Source: Raphanus sativus
Taxonomy: Eukaryota; Streptophyta; Magnoliopsida; Brassicales; Brassicaceae
DNA length: 64,000 bases
Assembly (NCBI RefSeq): GCF_000801105.2
Contig: NC_079514.1
Coordinates: 24,468,293 to 24,532,292 of the forward strand
Direction: 5' to 3'
The notes under the pieces are model-generated. The model ran no database searches. It was not told where the DNA came from and saw only the letters and a list, made by a program, of their open reading frames with translations. The position numbers and the translations under genes are program-made. Shown piece by piece: positions 10,496-21,935 of the stretch (position 1 is the stretch's first letter; every line of letters starts with the position of its first letter).

Positions 10496-12374
10496 TCACT
10501 TCATCTCCTCCTTATCCTTACGTGTAACCTTAGCTGGAACATGGTAGGGTACCTTCGGTATATACTGACGAGCAGTGTAAGGTTCTAACAACGATGGAAC
10601 AGCCTCAACATGCTGTTCTGCAGCAGTCGGACCAGCCTCAGTAGGTTGTTCTGTCGCTTCTTCATCTGTAGGTGCAGCTTCAGGCGGTTGATCTGACTCT
10701 CTCTGTTTCCCCTTCTCGGCTGCTGTGAATCTTCTGGGTTCCAGATCAGTCAATTGCTTACCACTCCTTAACGCTACTGCATTGCACTCCTTGGGGTTCT
10801 TGTCTGTTTTTCCAAAAAGAGTATCTTGCTGTCTCTTAACACTTTCAGTAGTCTAAGAAATCTGAATGTCCATCTGTCTCATATGGCTTGAGACATTATC
10901 GTAATTGGCGCTCAGGTCATTAAACATGTGGTTCATTCTGGTATTGATGTCGTTTGTGACCTGATTCAGTGCTTTTCCTTGGATCTGCTGCCCTTGGAGT
11001 AGCTGGCTCATCATCATAGCAAGACTCTTCATTTCATCCTGCAGAACAGTTAGAGCAGGTGGAGCAGACTGCTGGTTGGTCGGCTGTTTCTGATTGTGGA
11101 ACTGAGCATTCTCAGCTGGGCTGAGGACGTAAGTTCTCCCCTGATTGTTATACCCCCTTTGGTATCCACTGTTCTGGTCCTGATTTCCCTAGATGTTTTC
11201 TGTGTTACCGTCTGGCTTAGGGTTGTTGAACAGGTGGGGATTGTTCCTCACGTTAGGGTTCGGGTGATAGTTCTTGTACTATCATCCTTGCCCATTCACG
11301 TAGCTCACTTCGTGCTGATCTTCAGCTGACTGATCTGCCTCTGATGTAATGTATGTGGTTGCTTTATCCTGAGGGGATTCTTCCATGATGAAGACCTGGT
11401 TCTGGTTACTCTTGGTCAGCTGATCGACCTTGGCAGTGAGCTCGTCTATCTTATGATTGTCGATGCTGTTCACCTTCTGGGTGCAATCAGTCTGACGATT
11501 GAGGCCATGTTCTCAATTAGTGCGAAAGCGCCTTGAGTCGATTGGGTCACAAAGTCTCCATTACTAGCTGAGTTCAAGGCGTTCCTGTACTCACAGACTA
11601 CTCCATCGTAGAACACTCCAAGGAGATAGTCTTCTTCAAAACCATGATGTGGGCACTCTCTGAGGTAGACGTTGAATCGATCCCATGCATCGCAGAATGG
11701 CTCATCAACTACCTGTTTGAAGGTTGCGATTTTCTGTCTCAGAGCTGCCGTCTTCGATTTCGTGTAGAAGTGGCTCAAGAAAGCAAATCTGACTTGTTCC
11801 CAAGTAGTGAGCGATTCAGTCGGTAGGGAATCTAGCCAGCGAGCAAGCTTCCCATCGAGAGAGAAAGGGAACAGGGTACACTTGATTAATCTGGTGGTAC
11901 TCCATTCGCTATAGTGAATCCACACATCTTTTCAAAGTTCTCAATGTGGTCCATTGGAATTTAAGCGGGAAGTCCATTGAAAATATTCCTTTGCACCAGA
12001 TTTATCAAGGCTGGCTTGAATACAAAGTCCTGCCTGGTGCACGGTGGAGGGTTGATGGCAGAGCGCGTAGTAGGCAGATTACGCAACAGGTTTCTCTGAC
12101 CAATCGGAACAACCTCCTCCGGTTGATTCTGCTGGTTAGCAGCATTCAGAGCTACTTGCTCGGCAGCAGCTTATTGTGCTTGGATGATTTGCTGCATCTG
12201 CTGTTGCATGAGTGCAAACGCAGCAGTGAGATCATCCTGGTGGCCGTGATCACCCATATTGGTGTTGGTAGGCCTAGGCTGTTGACGGTTCTGTCGTTCT
12301 AATCTCACTAGTTCTTCGTTGGTAAGCTGATGTAATGGTCCTTGTGCGTTGCTCCGAGTATCTCTACTGGTCAT
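10496..12374 (-). pseudogene. Athila A gag, fragmented
   Basis: The ATG at 12374 opens MTSRDTRSNAQGPLHQLTNE, identical in type to copy B. A Q-rich segment with MQQQMQQIIQAQ follows. The capsid-like core appears at 11925-11470 (CTLFPFSLDGKLARWLDSLP, then TWEQVRFAFLSHFYTKSKTA), linked to the N-terminus through frameshifts and a lost stretch near 11930-12170. The tail 11473-10496 has KVDQLTKSNQNQVFIMEESP and a Glu/Pro-rich spacer. No CCHC knuckle is seen, as in Athila gags. It cannot encode a single protein. Confidence 0.8.
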
Positions 12375-12467
12375 GCACCTGGGTCATTAGCTGCAACAAA
12401 GAAGTAAAAGCGAGTTAGATATCTTAGACTGAATATGAAACCAAAAAATAATGGTAAAAATATATGG

Positions 12468-12487
12468 TCCCCATCGCAACGGCGCCA
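12468..12487 (-). other. Athila A primer-binding site, degenerate
   Basis: The plus strand reads tccccatcgcaacggcgcca, a damaged form of the tRNA-Asp 3' end seen intact in copies B and C. It lies five bases from the LTR edge. Confidence 0.7.
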
Positions 12488-12492
12488 AAACT

Positions 12493-14157
12493 TGATACAC
12501 TAAAAATGAATCCTTCTACAGTCAAGTTAACAGTTGTGATTGCAGTACTTTAGATTCAATCCAGAGGACCAGTCTACACTTTACTCTTATGAGTTCAATA
12601 TTAAGCTAAGAAGAAAATTGGGTTTTTGATTTCAAATGGTGGGTGACGTAGAAAACAAGTAAACTAGAGATTGATTCAGTTTAACAAGAAGCTAGCCTAG
12701 GGTATTTCATCGGGTGCTGAATTGGAGCCAAACAATTATTCAAGCGCGATGCAGTGCTTTCTAGAACTCGGATCACTCAGCTGGAACAACCCACTGTCGT
12801 GGTGGTGATCCCTTTGCAAATCGATCTCACCATCTAACTGTCGTTGAGATGAGAAACGATGGCAAGCCTTAGAGATCAAGTCCGATATGTTCACTTACTA
12901 CCCTAATATCTACTTTCGCTGATTAAGGATATTAAGCTCATTCAATACAAGTCAATTTATCTCCTATGCGGTTAGCTAGGTAATTAAACTGAAGATCTAA
13001 CATTAAGTGATCAAGTTAATGCAAGCATCCCCTAAACTATATTTGAGAAGTGATTTTGCCACATGTCATCTCTACAATCATTTTCAGAAAAATAATATGA
13101 CATGACTACTAAAATTGATGACATGCTTATAGATTAATATGACATGGACAATTACATTTAATGTTAATTTATATTTTAGGTAAACTTTTTAAAATATGGT
13201 AACAACTCATATATTACTTTTATTGTCGATTAATATTTTGGAATTTTTTAAAAATATGGTAATAACACATAAATCATCATTAAAATAAATATATTCAACT
13301 ATGGCATCTAAAATTTTCGAAATATCATTTAATTATTTATTTTAAAATTATATAATTTTCAAAAAAAATGTATACAATTTTTTACAAAATTATAAAATTA
13401 AATCGTAAATCATTGGTTTCTTATATATATATCTACAAATTTTATAAGTATTGTTTAATTTTAATTTTTAAAAATTATGCAATTTTTACATGTTTATTTA
13501 ATATATATAATTAAAATAAATAGATAGAAAAATCTATCTAAGATTAGAATTTTAAATATATACATGCATATTCTTAAATATAATTTAAAATAACCAAAAC
13601 TGTTTTTATCTTTATTTTTATGTTTAGTTAAATCAAACTTATACTAAAATATTGATAATAAAAATAAAATTTACAATATTAATAAAAAATTAAATATAAT
13701 TTATATTTATATGTTAAAACATATTTTAAAATTTTTTTACTGCACATGGTGCAGGAAGACACCTAGTTGAGAACAGTATGAATGAAGAAAAAATGAGAAT
13801 CGCTTATCTATGTTTAGCTCGAGTTTCAACACCCTAAAAACACTAGGCGAGCTAGATCACTACTCGATCATGATGCAAGCAATCAAAGACATAAATCCTG
13901 AAAAATACTGCATAAGAACAAGAGTAGAAACAAGGGTTCAGATTATCTTCTCTATGAGAGATGGATTCTTCTCCCTTACAAGATGCAGATCGCAAAAGCT
14001 AATAGTTCTCTTGTAAAAACTAGCATAAGAAAATAATAAATTGATAGATGACGCTTTTATATGGAGGCGCCTTTAGGTAGAGAGAGATTAGGGCAACGAG
14101 GTAATAATTCCCGAATTAGGAGTTTCCTTATTCGTCAGGAACAACCTTCAAACCGCT
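12493..14157 (-). repeat. Athila A LTR, first two segments (with Helitron inside)
   Basis: TGATACACTAAAAATGAATCC at 12493 matches the start of copy B's LTR (28617). Homology runs to 13027, resumes at 13767 (tgagaacagtatgaatgaag) and continues to 14157. The gap is a Helitron, and the end at 14157 is the Tat target site. The rest of the LTR is at 34676-34900. The short plus-strand open frame at 13810-14016 lies inside the LTR and is not a gene. Confidence 0.85.
13028..13766 (+). mobile_element. Non-autonomous Helitron in the Athila A LTR
   Basis: It starts TCCCCTAAACTATATTTGAG after an A, and ends with a perfect 6-bp hairpin (CTGCAC, ATG, GTGCAG at 13740-13754), then eight bases and CTAG (13763-13766) followed by T. 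Removing it restores the LTR almost exactly as in copy B (gcaagca + ttgagaacag against gaaagcagtaagaacag). There are no target duplications, as expected. It is 739 bp, AT-rich and non-coding, so it needs a Rep/helicase from elsewhere. Confidence 0.85.
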
Positions 14158-15645
14158 TGTTGGGGTCGAAATCGGACAAGGCAAAGTTGGCTTCCAAATT
14201 TCCGTTTAAAATTATTTCTTAAGAATTTTTTACGTTTTTTCGGAAAAGGAAAACTTATACGAAAAATTTGCGGAAAAATCTTGTTTTAAGACAACGATTC
14301 TTTAAAATGACGATTTCCTAATCAACGATTTAAGAAATCAACGATTTCTTAAAAACAACGATTTCTTAATCAACGACTTAAAAAATCAACGATTTCTTAA
14401 TCGACGATTTGAGAAATCAACGATTTAAGAAAGTAACGATTTCTTAAAGTCAAACGGAACTTTGTTATCAAAGGACCAAACCTCCGCAAACAAGCATCCT
14501 AAGAGAATCGTAGCTTTGCGATAGGTTCAAACACTTGGATAACGGACCTCAGACCACGGCACCAACCCGATCGCGATGGTGACTGGGTCACGGATAAGAG
14601 CTCGGTTGCTATAACGAACGGATCACGAGACCAGAGCTCGGTCCCTATAGCGACCGAGCTGTAAGCGAAGCTCGGTTGCTATAGTGACCGAGCTCCGAAC
14701 CGAGCTCGGTCGCGAACAGAGCTCGGTCGCTATAGCGACCGAGCTGCGGATAGATCTCGGTCGCTATAGCGACCGAGCTGCGAACAAAGTTCGGTCGCTA
14801 TAGCGATCGAGCGTTCGTGTATCGATCATTCTCCGAAACGTCTGAAGTCTTCCGAAACGACGATACGACGTAAAACTATGCATTCTCGACTATATGTATA
14901 GCCGTTCTCCGCAACTCGCGACTATCCGTTTCTTGATCTCTCGATCAAATGGAATCTCCGTTTGGTTTACGATAAAAACCGCCGAAACTTAACCTTATCG
15001 GAGAAATCATAAAAACGTCTCAAATCAAAAACACGGCCCAAGGAGGTCCTAAACTTGATTTGAGGCCCACTTACGATTTCTTAAAAACCATAAACCTTAT
15101 GACGGTTTATGCTTGGAGGATAAGCATCAGTTTCCACGGAAAAAATGGAAACTTTCCGCAGATAATCATTAAGATCGGAAAAATAGAATATTCTCATTTT
15201 TTCGACTATGACGGCGTAAGGGCAAAAGGGGGAAGCGTAAACTGACCTTGGAGGGAGTATATAAGGAGTTCAAGGCGAGAGGCATAGAGGCATCACTTTT
15301 TCGAGAGCAACTTAGCACTTAGAGCAATTTAGGCAACTTTCCGTTTTTATTTTTCGAGCTGCGACTCAACTAGGTTTAGCCACCTTCGGGTATTAGAACT
15401 AGGATCTCGCCGACAGCTCTCGTAGCCGAAGCACGTTGTCATGTTGTTGTCACGCTCATACGGAGATTCGGAATAAAGTCCTTCTTGCTCTCTTTTTACG
15501 ACTTTTATTTTTATTTTCCGTTATTGTCGTGTTCTGATTGCTTGACGTGTGGTTTCTCAGAAATCCGGGACCTTCTGGGAAATTAGGGTTTTCCTAGTTT
15601 CCTTATTTATACGAAATATTGACGGTGCGGATTTCGGTTCCCACA
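14158..15645 (+). repeat. Tat 5' LTR
   Basis: The LTR is 1488 bp, TG...CA. From about 14280 to 14460 it holds many copies of 'aacgatttcttaa' and its inverse 'ttaagaaatc', forming short hairpins. From 14598 to 14812 it holds palindromic repeats (listed separately). A TATATAAGG-like box lies near 15258 (gagtatataaggagttc), likely the promoter. It is about 120 bp longer than the other LTR, mostly from palindrome copy number and a roughly 30-bp indel near 14250. Confidence 0.9.
14598..14812. repeat. Palindromic minisatellite in Tat 5' LTR
   Basis: The unit is GCTCGGTCGCTA joined to its own reverse complement, spaced by short linkers such as tgcgaacaaa. One copy at 14720-14745 is a perfect 26-bp palindrome (AGCTCGG...CCGAGCT). 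About seven full, partial or mutated units are present here and about four in the 3' LTR. Confidence 0.85.
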
Positions 15646-15648
15646 GTT

Positions 15649-15666
15649 TGGCGCTAGAAGGAGGGA
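15649..15666 (+). other. Tat primer-binding site
   Basis: Right after the LTR end (CCCACA) comes g-t-t and TGGCGCTAGAAGGAGGG, beginning with TGG as plant PBS sites do. A G-rich run (about 15662-15677) follows. I do not assign the tRNA. Confidence 0.6.
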
Positions 15667-15720
15667 GGGGGGGGGGGTACGGATCAATCTTACTCACGAC
15701 CAGCTCACGCTCAACCAGAC

Positions 15721-17938
15721 ATGACTAACGACGATTCACCGAACTTGCAAACTCCTCTAAACGGAGCACCCAGGGACGCCTTGAACACTCCCGCAGCGGA
15801 TGTTTCCGCGGCCGACGCACCTGCTAACGCCGCGTCGCTCGACGAGTTCAAAAAGCTGCTTTCCGCCTACAAAAAAAGGTCGGAAGAGCATGATAAACTC
15901 GTGGGAACCCTGACCAAACAGGTTCAAACCTTAACGGCAAGGTCCCGCGCAGTTCGCCCTTGCAAAGCCACGAAACTCCGCGGAAGGAGGCTCAAGTTCG
16001 CAACCCCACACGATAGGCCTGGAACTTCGCAGGAACGTCCTTCCGGACAAAACCCTAGCGAAACATCCCCTGTCGCGAAAAGCAACTCGGAAAAACCTCT
16101 GACATCCGAAAAGGACACACATGAGGATGAAATCGAGCGTATCAACTTGAAGCCCAGCGATGACTCCGACGAAGACGCCGACGTCCATCCAAGAAGAACC
16201 CGCAGCCGTTCAGCTCGGAAAATTTCTCCGTTCGACAAACCCATGACGAAAGAAGAGGAAAACCTCTATTGGATCAAACAGGAGGAACTTGCCGAAAGGA
16301 AAATCGAGATTACTCGCCGCGAACGCCAACAAGCTCAGAAAACCGCTGGAGAGGATCCCAATATACGCGATTTCCGAGATTACATCACCAAGACCTCCAT
16401 GGAAGTAAGGGCCGTGAAATCACCGATCCACCACGCCACGAGTGCTGCCCCGGAAATCGACAGGCTGCTCGAGGTGGCTCGTAAAACGCCCTTCACCGCG
16501 CGAATCTCCGAGACTAGGGTGTCTAATCCGGGAAAGCTCAAGATACCGATGTATAACGGTACTACTGATCCAAAGGCACATCTCCAGGCGTTCCATATCA
16601 CTATGGGAAGGGCCAGGCTTAGAGAAAGCGAGAAAGACGCTGGTTACTGTCGCCTGTTCGTCGAAAATCTCGAAGGTGCGGCGCTCGAATGATTCTCCCG
16701 GTTGAAGCGAAACTCCATCGGAAGCTTTCGCCATCTCGCATCGGAATTCCTCCTCAAGTACTCTACGTTCATCGATAGAGAAACTTCCTATGTCGATCTC
16801 TGGAGCTTAACCCAGGAAGAGGGCGAGACCCTCCGAGAGTTTATAAGCCGTTTCAAACTGATCATGGCGAAGGTCAGCGGAATCAGCGACAAAGTCGCCA
16901 TCGACGCGCTTAGGAAGGCGCTCTGGTACAAGTCGAAGTTCAGAATGTGGATAACGCTCGAAAAACCTCGCACGATCCAGGACGCCCTCCACAAAGCCTC
17001 GGATTACATAATGATCGAAGAGGAGACGAAAGTCCTGTCGCAAAAACATAAACCAACAAGGAACTCTTCAAAAGACGTGGATCCGAAATCAAAGAAGAAA
17101 ACCTCTCGTAACGACAAGTACGTCCATCACGAGGGGAAGAACTCCAAGGCGCGTACAACTACACGATCAATCCGGAGCAAGGCAGGACTTCGGGAAATAC
17201 GTGGAACCGTAACCAGAGTTACGACAAAAACGTATACTGCGAGTTCCATCAGACCGAAGGTCACTTCACGGCTAACTACAAAGTCGTAGGGGCAAGGCTG
17301 GCCGCGAAGCTGCTTGCTGGAGAACTCTCTGGAGTAACCAGCGTCAAGGACCTAATCCTCGACTCCGACCGTCCGCCAAAAACCAACAAGAATCCTCCCG
17401 CAGAGAACTCGTCGCTGAGAAATCAGGCGGGGGATAAGCGCGAGAGAAGACCAGACGATAGGGGAAACGATAACTCCCGAAGGAGGGTCAACATGATCAT
17501 GAGAGGATCCCAATACTGCAAGGACTCGGTCTTGGCCATCAAGGCCTACCAACGGAAAACCGAGTCGACTGCGAAGTATCCTCCACGGTCGCCTCCTCGA
17601 GATGGACGGAACACCTCGATCACATTCACTGAAGAAGAGGCATGCGGAATCGATCAGCCTCACTGCGACCCCTTGGTCGTCGATCTCGTGATAAGAGATC
17701 TCGAAGTTGTAAGGATACTCATCGACACCGGAAGTACGGTAAACTTAATCTTCCGCGATACCTTAAGAAGGATGGGCGACGAGCTCGGAGAAGTCACCCC
17801 GGTACCAAAACCGCTCACGGGTTTCTCCGGACAAACGTCCATGACCCTTGGATAGATTCAGCTACCCGTCATAGCTAAAAACGTTACCAAGATAGTTGAC
17901 TTCGCGGTGGTAGATAGCCCGGCTATTTACAACGCGAT
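15721..17938 (+). pseudogene. Tat gag-protease, 5' part, broken
   Basis: The ATG at 15721 opens [19 protein letters not shown], then a coiled-coil-like segment ([20 protein letters not shown]) and a charged, disordered region. The gag core starts near 16540 ([20 protein letters not shown]). A TGA at 16690-16692 replaces a Trp expected before [12 protein letters not shown]; the frame then goes on to about 17158, where it shifts. The next frame has the knuckle-like [14 protein letters not shown] and KLLAGEL, then the retropepsin motif [12 protein letters not shown] (Asp codon near 17724). A TAG at 17853-17855 is a further stop. The frame runs into the Athila B insertion at 17939 within AIYNAI and resumes at 29748. 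Confidence 0.85.
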
Positions 17939-19069
17939 TGATACACTAAAAATGAATCCTTGCTACTGCCAAGTTAACAGTTGCAATTGTAGTACTTGAG
18001 ATTCAAATCCAGAGGACCAGTCTACACTCTAGTTCTATAAGTTTTAGAATCAAGCTAAGAAGAGAATATGATTTGGTTGAAATAGGCGATAGTAAACAAG
18101 CAAAATAAACACGAGATTGATTCAATTAAACAAGAGCTAGCCTAGGGTATTTCATTGGGTGTTGAATTGGAGCCAAACAATTATTCAAGCGTGATGAAGT
18201 GCTTTCTAGAACTCGGATCACTCAGCTGGAACACTCCACTGTCGTGGTAGTGATCGCTTTGCAGATCGATCTCACCACCTAACTGTCGTTGGGATGAGGA
18301 TCGATTGCAAGCCTTAGAGGACAGGTCCGATCAGTTCACTTACCACCCTAATATCTACTTTCGCTGATTAGGGATACTAAGCTCATTCAATACATGTCAA
18401 GTTATCATCCTAAGCGGTTAACTAGGCGATGAACTAGTGATCTAACATCAAGTGATCAGTTTAATGAAAGCAGTAAGAACAGTATGAATGAAGAACAGTT
18501 ATGGATCGCTTATCTATGTTTAGCTCATGTCTCAACACCCTAAAAACCCTAGGCGAGCAAGGTCACTACTCGATCATGATGCACATAAACAAAGACATAA
18601 ATCCTGAATAAAATTGCATAAGAACAGAGTATGAAACAATAGGGTTCAGATGATCTTCTCTATGAGAGGATCGATTCTTCTCCCTTACAAGTTGCAGATC
18701 GCAAATACTCAGTGTTCTCTTGTAAAAACTAGCGTAAGAAAAAATAGAAAATAGATAGATGGCGTTTTATATGGAGGCGCCAATCAGAAGAAAAGAGATT
18801 AGGGCAACAGGGCTTTAATGTTCGTCTGGAACAATCTCCGGATCACTCCGTCTGCTTGTTCCGCTTGGGAGAGAACAGTCTCGGGACTGTTCTCTTGAGT
18901 GTTCTCCGCAGGAATGCTCCAAAAGGACTTCTTTTCATCAGGCACCTTCTCTTCTTTCTTCTACTAACTCCAGACCTGTAAAAGGTCAAAAAGGACTAGA
19001 CTGACACGAATTAGTGACTTGAAACAAATGAAAACATATATACAATGATGTGAAAAACACCATATATCA
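17939..19069 (-). repeat. Athila B 3' LTR
   Basis: TGATACACTAAAAATG ... CACCATATATCA, 1131 bp. Relative to the other LTR it has T against C near 18248 and C against T near 18683, 18710 and 18976. No gene is inside. Confidence 0.95.
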
Positions 19070-19080
19070 ATTCCCCCAGA
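19070..19080 (-). other. Athila B polypurine tract
   Basis: The plus strand attcccccaga next to the LTR reads tctgggggaat on the element strand. This is the primer for plus-strand DNA synthesis. Confidence 0.8.
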
Positions 19081-20519
19081 CTTAAATCCTTGTTTGTCCT
19101 CGAACAAGACAAGTACCAAGAACAGGGAGAAAGGTTTGAAAGCGTGGGAACTCGCTTATCCTCAGCAACCATACTCTTACCCCAAATCTCTGAACCATAC
19201 AAGCTGTAGATTAGGACCACACACACTTACTGAGAACCCCCTGATCGCTGTTCGAAGATCGGCTCCTTACTCTACATCTCAACCTGAAAAGGCAACATTT
19301 TCGAGACAAAACTCCTTATGTTCAATTAAGATCAGTGTGAGCTTCTTGTCACAGGCTCTACTCAGAGAGAACGGGCTAGGTATAGAACAGGCTAACTTTT
19401 ATGGTGGAGTTCAAGAGTGTTTAGGGTTTACCAAGAGCGGGTGCAGGATATCGAACAAAATGGTCGTGAGAGGACGGCTCCATTGAGGTCCACAGTCCTT
19501 ACTCATCTCTGCTAATCGGACTGCTCTCCGATAGATCGATCATAAGACTGCTCTGCATGATTCAACTTCCCCTTCAGAACACTTCACTGAAACCACCATT
19601 ACTTTCTCAACTTCCCTAGTGGCATGCATCATAGATTCTTCCCCTTCTCGTCACCAGTAAATCAAAGCAAAAACTGATTTTTTTTTTTTTTAATATATAC
19701 TGAAATACAAAATGCTGGGGTGACGAGCAAGGAGGTAACAAGTGATGTACATGATGCCACTGGTGATTCATTCTGGTCTGTTCTAGCCACTTACTTCTTC
19801 GTTGTTCTCTATGGTATCAGAACAGGCATCTCGGTTGTTCTCTTCGTGCCAGAACAAGCACTCCGGTTGTTCTGCCTGCTTCCACTGTGTGAGCATTGAT
19901 GAGTAAGAACTGCGTCGATCCTTTCCTCTCCGACCTTTTTGCACATATCTGCACATAAAGTACTAGAAAAGCAAATGCATGAGGGTGGAATAAAAGGTCA
20001 GGGTTCAAGGTGGGAACTAGCTAAAGGTGAGCTAGCCACTCAGGAACAGCAAGAGGGATAAAAATCGGATAAGAAGTCCTGAGTGTAGTTCTCATTCTAC
20101 CCTGATCTAGTGCCCATGACAAGAAGAATTAAAGCCCAGATTAGGTTTAGATAAAGTGGAGTTAAGTCTACCCAGTGTAACCTGATCGGTATAAAACTTC
20201 TGGAGTGTCAAATGAGATAAGTCAGGGTGTTCCAGGTCCATGTGTGGGTCTTTCATCACTGCTAAGATCACTGAATAAGAAGGTTAGAGCACGAGGTGGT
20301 TAAAGAGCATCACAAAATAAGGTCCTGATTCCCACAATAGTTTTGACTGACTCGATAAAAACATAAAAATGACACAATGACTGACTGACTCAAAGAAGCA
20401 CAATCGCTGGTTGTGAAAATAAATCAGAGGAAGCTGAAACACACCAAACAGAAGCAAATAACATAAAAAATAAATAGTTCAGATGGATAAGACAAGGGAT
20501 AGAAATAGTCCTCTCGGAC
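19081..20519 (-). other. Athila B 3' untranslated region
   Basis: About 1.4 kb without a gene between the env-position stop and the polypurine tract. The plus-strand open frame at 19094-19486 and the minus frame at 19817-20008 show no recognisable domain. A poly(T) run is at about 19679-19691. 'ttgtcctcgaacaag' near 19094 recurs at the same place in element C (about 34971, ttgtcctcaagcaaa), showing shared ancestry of the 3' regions. Confidence 0.7.
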
Positions 20520-21935
20520 TCAGTCTGAATCGCCGCTACCGGAGTGACCAGCTGTCCTCCTGTTTCTCGGCAGTCTCTCTGCTCTAGTCGATGTTCCCGC
20601 GTGTTCCTTGCCTGAGCGCCTTGGTCTCTGTGGCGTACGCTCCTCCTGTGCTCCAATGCAGCCGCCTGTGATCGCCCTGAGTATCCTCTTCATGAGGCTG
20701 TTGTTCTTCTTCTGGGAATCAACCATCCAGCGCCTGTAGGCGTGATCATCAGTCACATCGGTGAAGTCCTCCAAGTCATACTCACCATCAGCCGGTGGAG
20801 TCACATGCTCCACATCATCCATGTCTTCATCATCGTGCTGAACCGGCGCCTTCGGATCATCGCAGAGATGCTCTTCATCGAGTGAGAACACAATGTTCTC
20901 CAAGGATAGGAAGTCTGTGAACCCAGGCATAGGGAGCTTGCAGTACAGAGGGTTCCCTTCTTTATCCTGGAACTTATAGGTGGTCTCGTCGCGCAGGATG
21001 TGGCATGCGATCAGGTAAGGAGTATCGATGTACTCTATCGCAGAGATGACCGTGTAAGAGCTGAGGTTGATGTTGAAGTGCTGGAACAAGGGTTTGAGCA
21101 GACTGCCGCAACGATCCTTCTTATCATCAGTCTGAACCAGTGTGTCTCTGCGGTCAGCGAACATGGAGATGAGATGATACCCTGGGTTGGTCTTGACTTC
21201 CTGGATCGGGGTGATGTTCTCTCTACGTATCTCATCCTCAAGTCCAGTGTAGAGGACCTGGAGCTCTCCATTCGTGATCTTGGAGGTGTACTCCTTCGCG
21301 AACAAGACATTGGACACAATCTTGGCGATGATCCGGATAGCAGGGTTCCGGATCTGCGACTGATAGGCCTTGCGAGAGGTGAACTTGCCGGCTGCGATGA
21401 GATCCCAAAAGGTGTCTGCCGGTTTGAACTTCTTTTCCACTGAAACCCCCTTTGGCGTGTCTGAAATCTCGAGCAGCGTGTTCAGATCGTTGAGAGAGAT
21501 GGTGCAGAACTTGCCATCAGCCATGAAGGAGAAGGAGCAGTTCTCGTACGTTGGCGCATTCGGGTTCTGGTAAGTGATCCTGCACGTCGCGAGCACTTGC
21601 CTGACCAAGTCTGGGTAGAGAACCTGGGCCTGGTAGCAGATAGGCATGAATCCCATAGCCTGCATCGTGTCGAACACCTCAGTGTCAAGGCCTAGAGCGC
21701 CTAGTGTTGGCTGGTGCACGAACCGCGTGGGCAGGATCTCTGCTAGAAGGAGCCTGTTGTATATCGCTGCTGACTCCTTGTCCCATCCCTCAACGTTGAA
21801 GTCAAGGAGCATCGGATCATTGAGGTCGATGGGCGCGCCCTCATTCTTGTTCGGCCATGGGTAACCGGGTGGAGCACTCGCGGCTGGAGAAGCAGTGCTC
21901 TTGGTGGATCGTGCGTTCCGCATCTTTGGAGGCAT
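20520..21935 (-). CDS. Athila env-position ORF (ATHILA ORF-1-like), intact
   Basis: The ATG at 21933-21935 gives an uninterrupted frame of about 471 residues (MPPKMRNARSTKSTAS...). It sits between integrase and the 3' LTR, where Athila elements carry an env-position ORF of unknown function. The middle (FMPICYQAQVLYPDLVRQVL, FSFMADGKFCTISLNDLNTL) resembles plant retrotransposon 'ATHILA ORF-1' proteins (Pfam PF03078 type). The C-terminus has a very acidic stretch (DDEDMDDVEHV, about residues 375-405) and a basic Arg-rich tail. I see no signal peptide or membrane segment, so a true envelope role is doubtful. TTTTTGTCTTGCAG directly precedes the ATG and looks like a splice acceptor, so it may be made from a spliced RNA. 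It is the only clearly open long Athila frame here. Confidence 0.75.
   Translation of the reverse strand: MPPKMRNARSTKSTASPAASAPPGYPWPNKNEGAPIDLNDPMLLDFNVEGWDKESAAIYNRLLLAEILPTRFVHQPTLGALGLDTEVFDTMQAMGFMPICYQAQVLYPDLVRQVLATCRITYQNPNAPTYENCSFSFMADGKFCTISLNDLNTLLEISDTPKGVSVEKKFKPADTFWDLIAAGKFTSRKAYQSQIRNPAIRIIAKIVSNVLFAKEYTSKITNGELQVLYTGLEDEIRRENITPIQEVKTNPGYHLISMFADRRDTLVQTDDKKDRCGSLLKPLFQHFNINLSSYTVISAIEYIDTPYLIACHILRDETTYKFQDKEGNPLYCKLPMPGFTDFLSLENIVFSLDEEHLCDDPKAPVQHDDEDMDDVEHVTPPADGEYDLEDFTDVTDDHAYRRWMVDSQKKNNSLMKRILRAITGGCIGAQEERTPQRPRRSGKEHAGTSTRAERLPRNRRTAGHSGSGDSD

Noticed and set aside
13810..14016. Small plus-strand gene
   Set aside because: It lies within the Athila A LTR and is not conserved in copy B's LTR.
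14598..14812. Regularly spaced palindromic repeats resembling a CRISPR array
   Set aside because: Plant DNA, inside a retrotransposon LTR and repeated in the other LTR; spacers are short, related to each other and variable; no cas genes.
21000..21443. Plus-strand 147-codon frame
   Set aside because: It is the complementary-strand shadow of the intact Athila env-position ORF.
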